DNA of 48,140 nucleotides from CAZTCJ01 sp964612085 (GTDB lineage: Bacteria; Pseudomonadota; Alphaproteobacteria; JAJFIK01). This document shows, in pieces, positions 7,663-16,391 of the stretch (position 1 is its first letter; the number at the start of each line of letters is the position of its first letter). The translations under genes were made by a program, and so were the position numbers. The DNA lies in the NCBI GenBank assembly GCA_964612085.1, contig CAZTCJ010000021.1, forward strand, positions 1-48,140, in the 5' to 3' direction. Below the pieces are notes generated by a model that was given only the letters and a program-made list of their open reading frames with translations, searched no databases and was not told the DNA's origin.

Positions 7663-8877
7663 ATGAACGGGCTTTGTCGCACATCCAGGGCGTTGAGACT
7701 CGGGGGCAACCGTTTCCCGGTCCGCTGCTTCGCTGCGCGGTTCGTGTCCGGTGCGATCGCGGCGCTCTTGGCGGCCATGGTTTTCGGACAGGCGGCGCCG
7801 GGCCTGGCCGGAGAGCCGGCGGACACCCAGGCCGATCAGGCCTCCGCGCAGTCCGCGCAAACGCAAACGCCCGTTGGCAGACCCGCCGTGGTGCGCCGGT
7901 CTCCCACAGGCACGTCCCAGGATTTCGGCGATAACACCGCGCCCGCCGTCAGTCTGTCGTCGGACACCATGAAAGACGTGGTGGGTCCTAACGAGCATAT
8001 GGTCGTGGAAGGCCAGCCGACCCAATTCGTCAAAGCGCTGCGCCAGTCCCGGAGGCTCAATCAATTCTTCGAGGACGAACGGTTCGAAGACGAGGTGAAC
8101 TTCACGCGGATCCGCCTGCGCGGCGATGCGTTCTTCCGGGAAGGCGATGCGATCGAATTCGATAAGGGCATTCGTCTGCGCTATTCGATTCCCTGGGCCA
8201 GGCGGCGTCTGGTTCTTCTGTTCTCGGGCGATGTCAACGAGAACGACGATGAGGACAACGACGCCGTCCAGTCCGAATTGAAATCCGTTCTGGAGCCGGA
8301 AGAAGACGAGGACGCCATCGTCGCCCTGCAGGGCTTTCTGGCGGCGACCGAGCGCTACAATATCTCGATCCAGGCGGGCGGCCGGTTCAGCGGGTTCAAC
8401 CCGGTCGGCTTTGTCGGCCCCCGGTACCGGCAGACTTTCGATTTCGACCCCTGGCTTATGCGGATCAACAGCCGTGTCCGCTGGTATACGGATGAAGGCT
8501 TCGATATCCGGTCGGTGGTCGATTTCGAACGGAAATTCGGAGAGAAGTTCCTGCTGCGGCTGACCCCGCGCGCGTCCTGGTCCGAGGAGGATGAGAGAAT
8601 TACGTATGGGTTCAACATCCGTCTCTTCCACGAGTTGGGCCCGCGCCATGTCCTGCAATATGAAATCAATTCCCGTGCGGACACCGAGCCGACCCATGAG
8701 CTGCGGCGCGTGACGACTCGCGTGCGCTACCGCCGGGAGCTGTTTTCCGACTGGAAGTTCATCAACAACTTTTTCCTCGAAGTGGCTCCGGAGTTGGCGT
8801 TCCTCAGCAATCGGGATTTCGAGGTGGCACCAGGCATTTTGATCCGTATCGATACGGTCCTGGATTTCAGGTGGTGA
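7663..8877 (+). CDS. Probable outer-membrane beta-barrel protein, unknown function
   Basis: The family is not recognised. The 404-residue product has a long signal peptide (hydrophobic core about 28-41, likely cleavage near GLA/GEP at 48-50) and a low-complexity Ala/Gln/Thr linker. From about residue 140 it is a run of amphipathic strands with alternating charged and aromatic residues. It ends in ...DFRW, an aromatic C-terminus typical of BAM-inserted barrels. A strongly acidic loop (NENDDEDNDA, then EPEEDEDA) lies near residues 190-220. No clear ribosome site precedes ATG7663. It is monocistronic and converges with the XRE gene 18 nt downstream. A role as porin or polysaccharide-related channel is possible but not shown. 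Confidence 0.72.
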   Translation: MNGLCRTSRALRLGGNRFPVRCFAARFVSGAIAALLAAMVFGQAAPGLAGEPADTQADQASAQSAQTQTPVGRPAVVRRSPTGTSQDFGDNTAPAVSLSSDTMKDVVGPNEHMVVEGQPTQFVKALRQSRRLNQFFEDERFEDEVNFTRIRLRGDAFFREGDAIEFDKGIRLRYSIPWARRRLVLLFSGDVNENDDEDNDAVQSELKSVLEPEEDEDAIVALQGFLAATERYNISIQAGGRFSGFNPVGFVGPRYRQTFDFDPWLMRINSRVRWYTDEGFDIRSVVDFERKFGEKFLLRLTPRASWSEEDERITYGFNIRLFHELGPRHVLQYEINSRADTEPTHELRRVTTRVRYRRELFSDWKFINNFFLEVAPELAFLSNRDFEVAPGILIRIDTVLDFRW

Positions 8878-8895
8878 CGGGCGCGCCGGCGGCTG

Positions 8896-9525
8896 TCAAA
8901 GGAGTGGCGTGTGCTGGACGATGCCGCCAAGGCGTTCCTGCACTTCGCGAGCGTCCCGGTGCGGAATGACTTTGATTTGATACGCGACGTCGATTGTATT
9001 GTCCGGATTATGCAACGGCCAACCGATGGCGTGGATATATTTCGGATTGGCATTGGAAAAGCGTTCCGCGAACTCCAGGAAATAGCATATCTCGACAAGA
9101 GCCATCTTCCCTTCGAACATGCCGGACGGCGCGTTGAGATCCCGGATTTCCAGCGCTTCGCCTCTCACGATCTCCTCAAGAGGCGCCTCGGTCAGAAGCT
9201 CATGGGGCACATCCAAAATATGCGCGAGCGGCGCGCTCGCAGTCTTGATATGCCCATCCTTTGTGATCACCGCGCCTGGATAGAGCCATTTGTCCACCGG
9301 GATTTGATGCGGCCAGACACTCTTTGACCGCGGCTGCCGGCGTAGCGTCTGCAGTAATTTGTTCTTCATGGCCGCGCTGGGGGCCACGGTGCCCCGTTCC
9401 CAGCGGGACCATGTGGATTGTTGCACGCCAAATTGAGCGGCTGCTGTCTGTTGATTGAGACCTTCGCTGGTCCGATAGGCCCGCAGCAGTTCTGTCCACT
9501 CCCAATGTGTCTCCATAACCTCCAT
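8896..9525 (-). CDS. XRE-type HTH regulator with C-terminal PAS-like domain
   Basis: This is a DNA-binding regulator. The N-terminal helix-turn-helix of the Cro/CI type (about 11-58) contains LRAYRTSEGLNQQTAAAQFG followed by QSTWSRWERG. The C-terminal half (about 80-209) carries a PAS-like pattern (AVITKDGHIKTASAPLAHIL ...), suggesting ligand or redox sensing. ATG9525 gives 209 residues; TTG9531 and ATG9516 are alternatives. The target is unknown. It borders the AT-richer gap to its right and may regulate itself or the REC-PAS gene. This part of the window has the appearance of a less-conserved insertion. Confidence 0.75.
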   Translation of the reverse strand: MEVMETHWEWTELLRAYRTSEGLNQQTAAAQFGVQQSTWSRWERGTVAPSAAMKNKLLQTLRRQPRSKSVWPHQIPVDKWLYPGAVITKDGHIKTASAPLAHILDVPHELLTEAPLEEIVRGEALEIRDLNAPSGMFEGKMALVEICYFLEFAERFSNANPKYIHAIGWPLHNPDNTIDVAYQIKVIPHRDAREVQERLGGIVQHTPLL

Positions 9526-10184
9526 CCCCAAAACTGACCGTGTCGTAAAAACGGAGAGTATAGGTTGTGAATTCCATCAAAACATACCCAAAAATGTCTT
9601 GCCCTCGAGATTTTTCAAGGATGTAAACAACCAGAAATAGCATGAAGAGGAAAAAGATTGCCAAGGTGTGGTATTTGTCGATATACACTTTTCAGGGCTT
9701 TACAGTGATGGGTCACGGCGTTCGATAGGGTGCCCTTGGACTACTCAGCTTATGCGCGTAGATGACCCTAAAAAGATTGCAATACGTTCATGGAACCGTT
9801 ATGTATGACAAAGCTGTGTCATGGTAAGCGCAGATCAAGAAATACAAGTATAACGCGTTCGATCATTTCAGACGGATCCCATTCTCTTGGTCAGGTTGTT
9901 CTTCCGGATACCGCCTTTCTTTGTGCGGATAATCTGGCAGCGGACGGCCTGACTCTGCCTTTATCCATGCTCAAATATACCTTCCGGCGAATGGTGCGTT
10001 ACAAATATGTGACACCCTTCCTGTGACCAGCGCTGTTTCCGGTTTGGAAGGGCGACAGATCGTCCCCATACGGGATATCTGACAATCGATCATGCATAAA
10101 TGCGCATACATGCTATTTTTATTTTCAACAGATCGGATATTACACTATGGTCATGATGTGACGGATTAACACGGACTGTTGGTG
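9526..10184. other. AT-richer gap without a convincing gene
   Basis: About 660 bp with visibly lower GC than its surroundings. The longest plus ORF (9790-10026, 78 codons) has no good ribosome site, no recognisable domain and no GC-rich third positions. A minus-strand ORF entering from 9688 has a hydrophobic first 25 residues but then runs inside the XRE gene in another frame. A TATACT element lies just upstream of the XRE gene on the minus strand. No repeats of mobile elements are seen. It probably contains regulatory sequence for the flanking regulators, or is the remnant of transferred DNA. Confidence 0.5.
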
Positions 10185-10970
10185 ATGACGGGGCTTCCAA
10201 CAGATGATTGGCACACAAAGCAACAGATCGAAAATGTGCTCTTTCTGAGCCACGATCGGAGTGACGCCAATATCTCAAAAAGAATGACCGGCGAGATTGC
10301 GGCCGGGGAGGATGGTCTACTGGCTGTATCCAATTTGGATATGGCTTTGGATCGGCTCTCCACCGCGTCCTTCGATCTGATCCTGGTCGATTTCGATCCG
10401 GTCGAGGGCTGGGATCCGCGCCAAGTGATCTCGGAACTGACCGCGCTGGGCCATGCGCCGGTCATCGTGCTCGCGCGCGATGTGAATGACGCATTCGGAT
10501 TGGCCTGCATGTCTTGGGGCGCCGAGGAATGTCTGTCTAAAGACACGCTGACATCCGCCACGCTCTCGCGGACCGCCATGCAAGCCGTGATGCGGCGCAA
10601 GGTCCGGGCAGAGACGGCCCCCGCGGACCGGACGGCTTCTCAACAGAGCGACACGCCGCCGGATCGTCCTTACGCCAGCTTGATGGCGTCGTCGCGGGAT
10701 CCGGTTCTCGTGGTGAACGGCATGGGGCATGTGGTGGATATGAATCCGCTGGCCTGCGATTTCTTCGGTTTGAGCGAGACGAATATGGTGGGCACGGCCT
10801 TTGGCATGCTCCTCGACAGGGTGAATGACGCGGGCGGTGTGATCGAACCACACCATGTGCTGCGGATCGCGGATACGGTCTGGAAGGGCAATCAGGCCCA
10901 TATCCTGTCGATCGTAACCGAGTATACGGACGAATGGTCCGATGAGTGTCCTTCCGTTGCCGTGCGTTAA
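10185..10970 (+). CDS. Receiver-PAS signalling protein
   Basis: The 261-residue product has a receiver-like domain (about 17-140) and a PAS domain (about 165-245). The receiver keeps the phospho-acceptor Asp in LILVDFDP and the Lys of CLSKDTL, though the first acidic pocket is altered (FLSHDRSD). The PAS starts at RDPVLVVNGMGHVVDMNPLA and continues ACDFFGLSE. No output domain follows, so it may act as a phosphorelay or sensory adaptor. GTG10182 and TTG10179 are alternative starts, and the ribosome site is weak. It lies 205 bp upstream of the hybrid kinase on the same strand, its likely partner. Confidence 0.72.
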   Translation: MTGLPTDDWHTKQQIENVLFLSHDRSDANISKRMTGEIAAGEDGLLAVSNLDMALDRLSTASFDLILVDFDPVEGWDPRQVISELTALGHAPVIVLARDVNDAFGLACMSWGAEECLSKDTLTSATLSRTAMQAVMRRKVRAETAPADRTASQQSDTPPDRPYASLMASSRDPVLVVNGMGHVVDMNPLACDFFGLSETNMVGTAFGMLLDRVNDAGGVIEPHHVLRIADTVWKGNQAHILSIVTEYTDEWSDECPSVAVR

Positions 10971-11006
10971 GGGGAGTGACGGCTCCTTCGCATGGCACAG
11001 GAAGGG

Positions 11007-11050
11007 CCGCATCGCAGGCATCCCTCTATAACAAGAAGGTGCCGATGCGG
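11007..11050 (+). repeat. Inverted repeat in the leader of the hybrid kinase
   Basis: Perfect 8-bp arms CCGCATCG (11007-11014) and CGATGCGG (11043-11050) enclose 28 nt. They lie between the REC-PAS stop and the kinase start, with no T-tract after them, so this is an operator or leader structure rather than a terminator. Confidence 0.45.
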
Positions 11051-11175
11051 AGTAAAGGCGCGTACCTGCCTGAACGGCTTTGATCTGCGGGGCCTGTCCG
11101 CCAGGGCCACGCCATGACCGGTCCGAAACCGGAGGATGGCCTGCCGCGTGAAACCGGCGCCCTCGCAAGATCATA

Positions 11176-12870
11176 ATGACGGGGATGGAGGACACACTGT
11201 CCGGAGTAATCGAGCCCGCGCCTTCACGAGCGCCGGGGTTTATGCCCAAGCATGTCTTGATTGTGCACGGCGACGGGGTCGCCGCCGCTGACGTCCGGCT
11301 ATGCGTCGAGAGCGACGACTGGCCGCACGGAGAGGCGGGGCGGCCGGTCCTGCTGCACGCGCGCAGCCTGGCGGAGGCCTGCGGCATTCTGCAGACCAAC
11401 CGCGTCGAAGCCATTCTGGCATCGCCGGATCTGCCGGATTCGTCGGGACCCGGCACATTCGTGCGGTTGAGCGAGGCGGCCCGGTCGGCGATGCTGATCG
11501 CCCTTTTGGACGATGAAAGCCTGGCCGACGGTCCGGGCCTGTTGGAGACGCCGGCGCAGGATTTCATCGCCCGGTCCGGCCTGTCGCCGGTCATGCTGTG
11601 GCGCGGTCTGCACGGGCTCGCCGAGCGGGTTCATCTGCGCCGCGCCCTAGGCCGGGCCATCGCGGACCGGGAATCCGCGCGCCAGGCCCGGGACAATGCC
11701 AAACGCGCCACCCGCCGGGCGCGCCGGGTGAAGACCGACTTCCTGTCTTTGATGAGCCATGAATTCCGCACACCGCTCAATGGAATCATCGGCCTGTCCG
11801 CCGCCCTCGAGCGGGAGGTGGCCTCCGATGCCCATCGTTCGATGGCCGATGGAATCAGAACGGCGGGCGAATCGGTCGTCCGCATCCTGGACGATATTTT
11901 CGATGTGCTGGCTCTGGAGGCGGGCGATCTGACCCTGGACCGGGCACCGTTCGATCCCAGAGCGCTGCTCGACGATGTGATCGAATCCTGGCGCGAACCG
12001 GTCGAAGCCAAGGGGCTTGCCTTGACGGTCGAGACGCACGGGGCGGGTCCACAGTTTCTGTTGGGCGATGCCAGGCGGATCGGACAGGCCTTGTCCCAGC
12101 TTGTGGGCAATGCGGCCAAATATACGGAAACGGGCGGCATCACGGTCGTCCTCTCCGTTCCGGATCCCGGCGCGGCCCAGCCCCATGTGCGGTTCGATGT
12201 GGTGGATACGGGATCCGGCCTGCCGGACCGGGCGCGGCGGCGCCTGGGCAAGGCGTTCGAGCGGGGCGATATGTCGCCTGCGCGCGCCCAGGGCGGCGTC
12301 GGCCTGGGGCTGACGCTGACCATGGAACTCGTCAGTGCCATGAACGGCACGGTGGATCTCACCGAGCCGGAGGACCCCCGGCAGGGAACCCATGTCTGGT
12401 TCAGCATCCCCTGCGACAGGGTGGACGGACCTGGAGCGGCGGCGGCACGGCCCGCAACCGTGGCAAGCGCCAACGGCAGACCGTCGCCACGGGTTCTGGT
12501 GGTCGATGATTCGGCGCTCAACCGCCAAGTCTTCGACGCCATTTTGAAGTCCGAGGAAATCCAATACGACTTCGCCGTCGACGGCCATGAGGCGATTACC
12601 AAGGCGGATTCGTCCGCCTACGATCTGATTCTCATGGATATTCAGATGCCCGGACTCGACGGGGTGCAGACCGCGCAGCATCTGCGCCAGCGCTCGGCGC
12701 TCAATGCGCGCACGCCGATCGCGGCGGTGACCGCCCATGGGCTGTCGAGCGACCGGGCGCGCTATCTGGCGGCGGGCATGGACGATTATCTCGCCAAGCC
12801 GGTGCGGCCCGAAGCGCTGCTCGATCTCATTCGCCGGAATACGGGACCGGACGCGGGCGCCCGGTCCTGA
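11176..12870 (+). CDS. Hybrid sensor histidine kinase with pseudo-receiver N-terminus
   Basis: The 564-residue product is predicted soluble. Residues 25-150 resemble a receiver, but the phospho-Asp position is Ser83 (ILASPDLPDSSG). A helix (about 155-185) leads to HisKA with the H-box SHEFRTPLNG (His195). The HATPase domain shows GNAAKYTETGG, DTGSGLP and GVGLGLTLTMELV. A C-terminal receiver (about 440-555) has VVDDS, phospho-acceptor Asp488 (LILMDIQMPG) and the conserved Lys in DDYLAKPV. It would autophosphorylate and pass phosphate to its own receiver and then to a phosphotransfer partner not present here. It converges with arginase, with only 6 nt between the stop codons. Confidence 0.9.
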   Translation: MTGMEDTLSGVIEPAPSRAPGFMPKHVLIVHGDGVAAADVRLCVESDDWPHGEAGRPVLLHARSLAEACGILQTNRVEAILASPDLPDSSGPGTFVRLSEAARSAMLIALLDDESLADGPGLLETPAQDFIARSGLSPVMLWRGLHGLAERVHLRRALGRAIADRESARQARDNAKRATRRARRVKTDFLSLMSHEFRTPLNGIIGLSAALEREVASDAHRSMADGIRTAGESVVRILDDIFDVLALEAGDLTLDRAPFDPRALLDDVIESWREPVEAKGLALTVETHGAGPQFLLGDARRIGQALSQLVGNAAKYTETGGITVVLSVPDPGAAQPHVRFDVVDTGSGLPDRARRRLGKAFERGDMSPARAQGGVGLGLTLTMELVSAMNGTVDLTEPEDPRQGTHVWFSIPCDRVDGPGAAAARPATVASANGRPSPRVLVVDDSALNRQVFDAILKSEEIQYDFAVDGHEAITKADSSAYDLILMDIQMPGLDGVQTAQHLRQRSALNARTPIAAVTAHGLSSDRARYLAAGMDDYLAKPVRPEALLDLIRRNTGPDAGARS

Positions 12871-12876
12871 TCATCG

Positions 12877-13866
12877 TCACGCCAGGGGCAGGGTGGCGGC
12901 AGGCCGCGGCCGGTCCTCGGCCAAGGTGCCGGCGATGAAGCCCTTGGCGACCTCAAGCGTACGCGCCAAGGCGTCCCGGTCGGGCGCCAGATTGGGGTTG
13001 ATTTCCACCAGATCCATGCCGATGACCCGTCCGGTCGCCTTCAAGGCGCGGGCCAGGGTCAGCACGTGGTGTGCTTCAAGACCGTCCGCCACCGGAACGC
13101 CCGTCGCGGGCGCCAGGGCCGGATCGCAGACATCGATGTCAAAGCTGACATAAAGCGGGCGCGTGCCATCGGGATCGATCCGCTTGAGTGCCGCGTCCAG
13201 AACCGCCGCTCCACCATCGGTTTTGACATCCTGGCTGGTGAAACAGGCGATATCATGCTCGGCGATATAGCGGTTTTCGTCCGGGTCCAGATCGCGGATG
13301 CCGATGAACGCCAATTGTTCGGACCGCAAGCGCTGCTGCACGAAGGCGGATACGGGCAGCTCGGAGGGCTCGAACAGGCCCAGATGGGCCGCGATCGGCA
13401 TGCCATGGGTGTTGCCCGACGGCGAGGTCGCGGGCGTGTTGATGTCCGCATGGGCATCGATATAGAGCACCGCCAGGTCGGGCCGTGCCCTGAGCGCCCC
13501 TTCGAGGCTCGCGAAGGCGAGGCTGTGATCGCCGCCCAGGGTGAGCGACACCCGTCCGGCCCGCAGGCTCGTCTCGACCGCGTCGGCGAGATCGGCCAAA
13601 GCCGCGCCGAACGGCCGTCCGTTGAAGCCGTCTTCCGCGTCGGAGACGTGGCTCGTCCGGCCCACGATGCGCCCTTGCTCCATGAGCGCGGTCTCAAGGC
13701 CCGCTTCCATGAGACGGTCCGCGCCCGTCTCGACGCCGGCTTTTTTCTGGCCGGCACGGATATGAGCCATGTGCAGATCGACAGGTTGAGCGCGGCCGTA
13801 TCCGGCCGCCTGACCCTGGGAAATGGGCAGACTCGTCCTGCCCTCGACGGATGCCGAGTAACTCAT
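12877..13866 (-). CDS. rocF: Arginase
   Basis: Arginase hydrolyses L-arginine to ornithine and urea with a two-manganese centre. The ureohydrolase metal motifs are all visible: GGDHS, DAHADINTP and SFDIDVCDP, plus the downstream glutamate in DLVEINP. The 329 residues are slightly longer than usual, with a short N-terminal extension. It is the last gene of a minus-strand arginine block (Lrp, ornithine aminotransferase, ArgZ-like, arginase). It is separated from its upstream neighbour by 141 nt containing two small T-loop palindromes, so it may have its own promoter. Its ornithine product feeds the adjacent aminotransferase. Confidence 0.9.
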   Translation of the reverse strand: MSYSASVEGRTSLPISQGQAAGYGRAQPVDLHMAHIRAGQKKAGVETGADRLMEAGLETALMEQGRIVGRTSHVSDAEDGFNGRPFGAALADLADAVETSLRAGRVSLTLGGDHSLAFASLEGALRARPDLAVLYIDAHADINTPATSPSGNTHGMPIAAHLGLFEPSELPVSAFVQQRLRSEQLAFIGIRDLDPDENRYIAEHDIACFTSQDVKTDGGAAVLDAALKRIDPDGTRPLYVSFDIDVCDPALAPATGVPVADGLEAHHVLTLARALKATGRVIGMDLVEINPNLAPDRDALARTLEVAKGFIAGTLAEDRPRPAATLPLA

Positions 13867-13890
13867 GATGGTGATTCCTTGTCCCTGTGG

Positions 13891-13939
13891 GCCGGACTTT
13901 TTTGTCCGGTCCCTGTCTTTCCGGCCGGACTTTTGTCCG
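13891..13939. repeat. Two tandem short palindromes with T-loops upstream of arginase
   Basis: CCGGAC-TTTTTT-GTCCGG (13892-13897 and 13904-13909) is followed by a similar unit CGGAC-TTTT-GTCCG (13926-13930 and 13935-13939). They sit 25-73 nt upstream of the arginase start on the minus strand. They could be paired operator sites or small hairpins in the leader. Confidence 0.5.
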
Positions 13940-14007
13940 TCCCGGTCTCCCTACGCACGCTTTACTCGCGTGTTCGAATTCAGGCGTATCCAATCTCCAG
14001 GCGCGTT

Positions 14008-14889
14008 TTAAGACGCTTCCGGAGATTGTAGATCCAGACGCAACGTCAGACAGAAGGCGGCGCCACCGGAGCGGCGGAATGTCTCCAACGGAACCACATG
14101 GACAGTGTATCCGCGCGCTTCAAGGGCGTTTTTAAGCTCCGGGCCGCAGGCCGCCATGACAATGTCGTCACCCACATTGACCGCGTTGACAGCCAGTTGC
14201 GCGGCGTCTTCCTCGCGGGCCTCGATCAGATTTTCAGGACCCGCACGATGTTTGAGCCGGGCCAGCGCCTCATCGGTAAAGGCGGCCGGGAAATAGACGA
14301 TGTGACCGCGGCTTAAAGGGCACATGCAGACATCGAGATGGTAATAGGCCGGCTGGGTCAGTTCGAGGGGCACGGTCTCCCGTCCGAAAAAGGACGAGAC
14401 CGCATCCGCCGCCGCCCGTTTGGAGCGCTGGCCATATCCGGCCCAGAAGAAATGCCGGGCCCGGTCGTAGATGCAGTCGCCCGCGCCTTCCTGATAGACC
14501 CCGTCTTCCATCACGGCGACCGTGTCGATCAGTCCACGGCCTTTCAAGGTCTCGAAATGGCGGACGAAATGGGGCTCTTCCCCCTGGCGCTCGGGATGCA
14601 TGAAGCGCGCGACCAGGGCCTTGCCGTCGAGCACCACGGCGCCATTGGCGGTGAACACCATGTCGGGCAGGCCTTGTGCGGGCGGCATCAGCTCCAGCGC
14701 GATGCCGAGGCTGGTAAAACGGTCGTGCAGCGCCTGCCATTCCCGCAGCGCCTGGGCGGTCAGAGCGTCCTTGTCCCGGGTCCATTCGTCCGGGTGCATC
14801 CATGGATTGATGGCATAGCTGACCTCGAAAAAATCGGGCCGGCACATCAGAATGCGCGCATTTTCTTTGGCGTGTGTCATGCCATCCAT
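14008..14889 (-). CDS. ArgZ/AgrE-like arginine dihydrolase (amidinotransferase superfamily)
   Basis: The 293-residue product belongs to the guanidine-modifying superfamily. It resembles the N-terminal domain of cyanobacterial ArgZ/AgrE, which turns arginine into ornithine, CO2 and ammonia. Matching blocks are ILMCRPDFFEVSYAINPWM (Asn28), PDMVFTAN (Asn82), ERQGEEPHF, EGAGDC, YYHLDVC and GGAAFCLTLR with catalytic Cys280. The two Asn positions correspond to those held to distinguish dihydrolase from simple deiminase activity. Databases may label it dimethylarginine dimethylaminohydrolase. It lacks the large C-terminal AgrE domain. ATG14880 is an alternative start. It lies 39 nt downstream of ornithine aminotransferase, so the two are probably cotranscribed. 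Confidence 0.8.
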   Translation of the reverse strand: MDGMTHAKENARILMCRPDFFEVSYAINPWMHPDEWTRDKDALTAQALREWQALHDRFTSLGIALELMPPAQGLPDMVFTANGAVVLDGKALVARFMHPERQGEEPHFVRHFETLKGRGLIDTVAVMEDGVYQEGAGDCIYDRARHFFWAGYGQRSKRAAADAVSSFFGRETVPLELTQPAYYHLDVCMCPLSRGHIVYFPAAFTDEALARLKHRAGPENLIEAREEDAAQLAVNAVNVGDDIVMAACGPELKNALEARGYTVHVVPLETFRRSGGAAFCLTLRLDLQSPEAS

Positions 14890-14928
14890 CCCACGGGAAA
14901 ACCGTTCAAGACCCTGGTGCCGAAACCG

Positions 14929-16188
14929 TCAGAGAAGCTCGGCTTCCAGCTCCCGGATCACTTCGCGGACCTGGTCGATGGCCCAGTCAAGCGCCTCTTC
15001 CGAAATGACGAGGGGCGGCGCGAAGCGCACGACCGTTTCATGGGTTTCCTTCGACAGGATGCCGCGCGCCATGAGGCGTTCGCAGACGGTCCGGGCACTG
15101 CACAGTTTGGGATCGATTTCCATGCCCACCCAGAGCCCTGAGCCGCGCACATCGGAAATCAGCGGGCTGTTGATGGCCTGGAGCGAGCGCATGAGATGAT
15201 CGCCCAGACGGGCGCTGCGGTTCGCCAGGTCCAGCTCTTCCAGCAGGTTCAAGGCTTCCAGGCCCACGGCCGCGCCCAAGGGATTGCCGCCGAAGGTGGA
15301 GCCGTGGCTGCCCGGCACGAAAACATCCATCACCGCATTGCTGGCGACGAAGGCCGAGACCGGCAGCAGTCCGCCGCCCAGCGCCTTGCCCAGGATCACG
15401 CCGTCAGGGCGAATGTCCTCATGCTGAAAAGCGAACAGGCGGCCCGTGCGGCCCAGACCTGTCTGAACCTCATCGAGGATCAGAAGCACATTGTGCTCGT
15501 CGCACAGGGCGCGCACTTTTTTGAGCCAGCCCTTGGGCGGAATGCGGATCCCGGCCTCGCCTTGCATCGGCTCCACGAGCACGGCGCAGGTGTTGGGACC
15601 GATGGCGGCGGCCATGGCTTCCGCGTCACCGAAAGGGACGGTCTTGAAGCCGGGCGCGAACGGGCCGAAGCCTTCCGCATATTCCGGATCCGTCGAAAAG
15701 CCGACAATGGTGGTCGTCCGCCCATGGAAATTCTGATCGGCGACGATGATTTCAGCCTGACCGGTGGGAATGCCCTTGGCCTCGTAACCCCAGCGGCGGG
15801 CCGCCTTGATGGCGGTCTCGACGGCTTCGGCGCCCGTGTTCATGGGCATGGCCTTATCGAGACCGGTCAGGGTACAGAGTTTTTCCAAGAACGGCGCCAG
15901 GCGGTCCGTGTGGAACGCGCGCGAGGTGATGGCCAGCCGGGATGCCTGCTCGCTCAAGGCCGCGACGAGGCGCGGATGGGCATGGCCGTGGCTGACGGCG
16001 GAATAGGCGCTCATCATGTCGAGATATTTGCGCCCCTCCGTATCCCACAGCCATTCGCCTTCGCCCCGGCTCAAGACCACCGGCAGCGGCGCGTAGTTCC
16101 GGGCACAAACATCGTCTTCCCGGTCGATCAACGCGGTCATGATGCCGTCATCGGTGATTGCGTCGCGCATGTCGTCTGAAAACTCCAT
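14929..16188 (-). CDS. rocD: Ornithine-oxo-acid aminotransferase
   Basis: This PLP-dependent class III aminotransferase converts ornithine and 2-oxoglutarate to glutamate-5-semialdehyde and glutamate. Visible landmarks are MNTGAEAVETAIKAAR (PLP phosphate site), LILDEVQTGLGRTG with the Asp that binds the PLP ring, GKALGGGLLPVSAF with the Schiff-base lysine, and GSHGSTFGGNPLG. The 419 residues suit the RocD family. ATG16188 is chosen because AAGGG precedes it by 7 nt. The open frame continues to 16593 but that part overlaps the Lrp gene in another frame. Context with Lrp, ArgZ-like protein and arginase makes catabolic RocD more likely than ArgD. Confidence 0.92.
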   Translation of the reverse strand: MEFSDDMRDAITDDGIMTALIDREDDVCARNYAPLPVVLSRGEGEWLWDTEGRKYLDMMSAYSAVSHGHAHPRLVAALSEQASRLAITSRAFHTDRLAPFLEKLCTLTGLDKAMPMNTGAEAVETAIKAARRWGYEAKGIPTGQAEIIVADQNFHGRTTTIVGFSTDPEYAEGFGPFAPGFKTVPFGDAEAMAAAIGPNTCAVLVEPMQGEAGIRIPPKGWLKKVRALCDEHNVLLILDEVQTGLGRTGRLFAFQHEDIRPDGVILGKALGGGLLPVSAFVASNAVMDVFVPGSHGSTFGGNPLGAAVGLEALNLLEELDLANRSARLGDHLMRSLQAINSPLISDVRGSGLWVGMEIDPKLCSARTVCERLMARGILSKETHETVVRFAPPLVISEEALDWAIDQVREVIRELEAELL

Positions 16189-16322
16189 GGCCAAGCCCTT
16201 CCAGCTAAGATCGTCAAAAGCGTTTGAAGTCGGGATCAGAGAGACTGATCGGTTCCTATCCTGAAGGCGGAACGTAACAATTATCTTGCTGTGAAAAGGG
16301 CCGAATGGGGCGCTGAATGCAT

Positions 16323-16374
16323 GCGTATAGCCGCAGAATATTCGGTTTTTAGACACAAAAACCGAAGTATACGC
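16323..16374. promoter_or_regulatory. Nested dyad between the Lrp gene and rocD (operator candidate)
   Basis: A perfect 10-bp inverted repeat TTCGGTTTTT/AAAAACCGAA (16341-16350 and 16357-16366) is enclosed by an outer pair GCGTATA/TATACGC (16323-16329 and 16368-16374). It lies in the 203-nt gap between the Lrp stop and the rocD start. AT-rich dyads are typical Lrp/AsnC operators, so autoregulation or control of rocD by the adjacent Lrp is plausible. Confidence 0.5.
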
Positions 16375-16391
16375 GAAAGTCAGGTGAGTCC

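Noticed and set aside
9200..9688. Minus-strand ORF with a hydrophobic N-terminus upstream of the XRE gene
   Set aside because: Most of it overlaps the XRE coding region in another frame; only the first ~50 codons are independent and they lack supporting features.
9790..10026. 78-codon plus-strand ORF in the AT-richer gap
   Set aside because: No ribosome site, no recognisable motif and codon use unlike neighbouring genes; consistent with chance.
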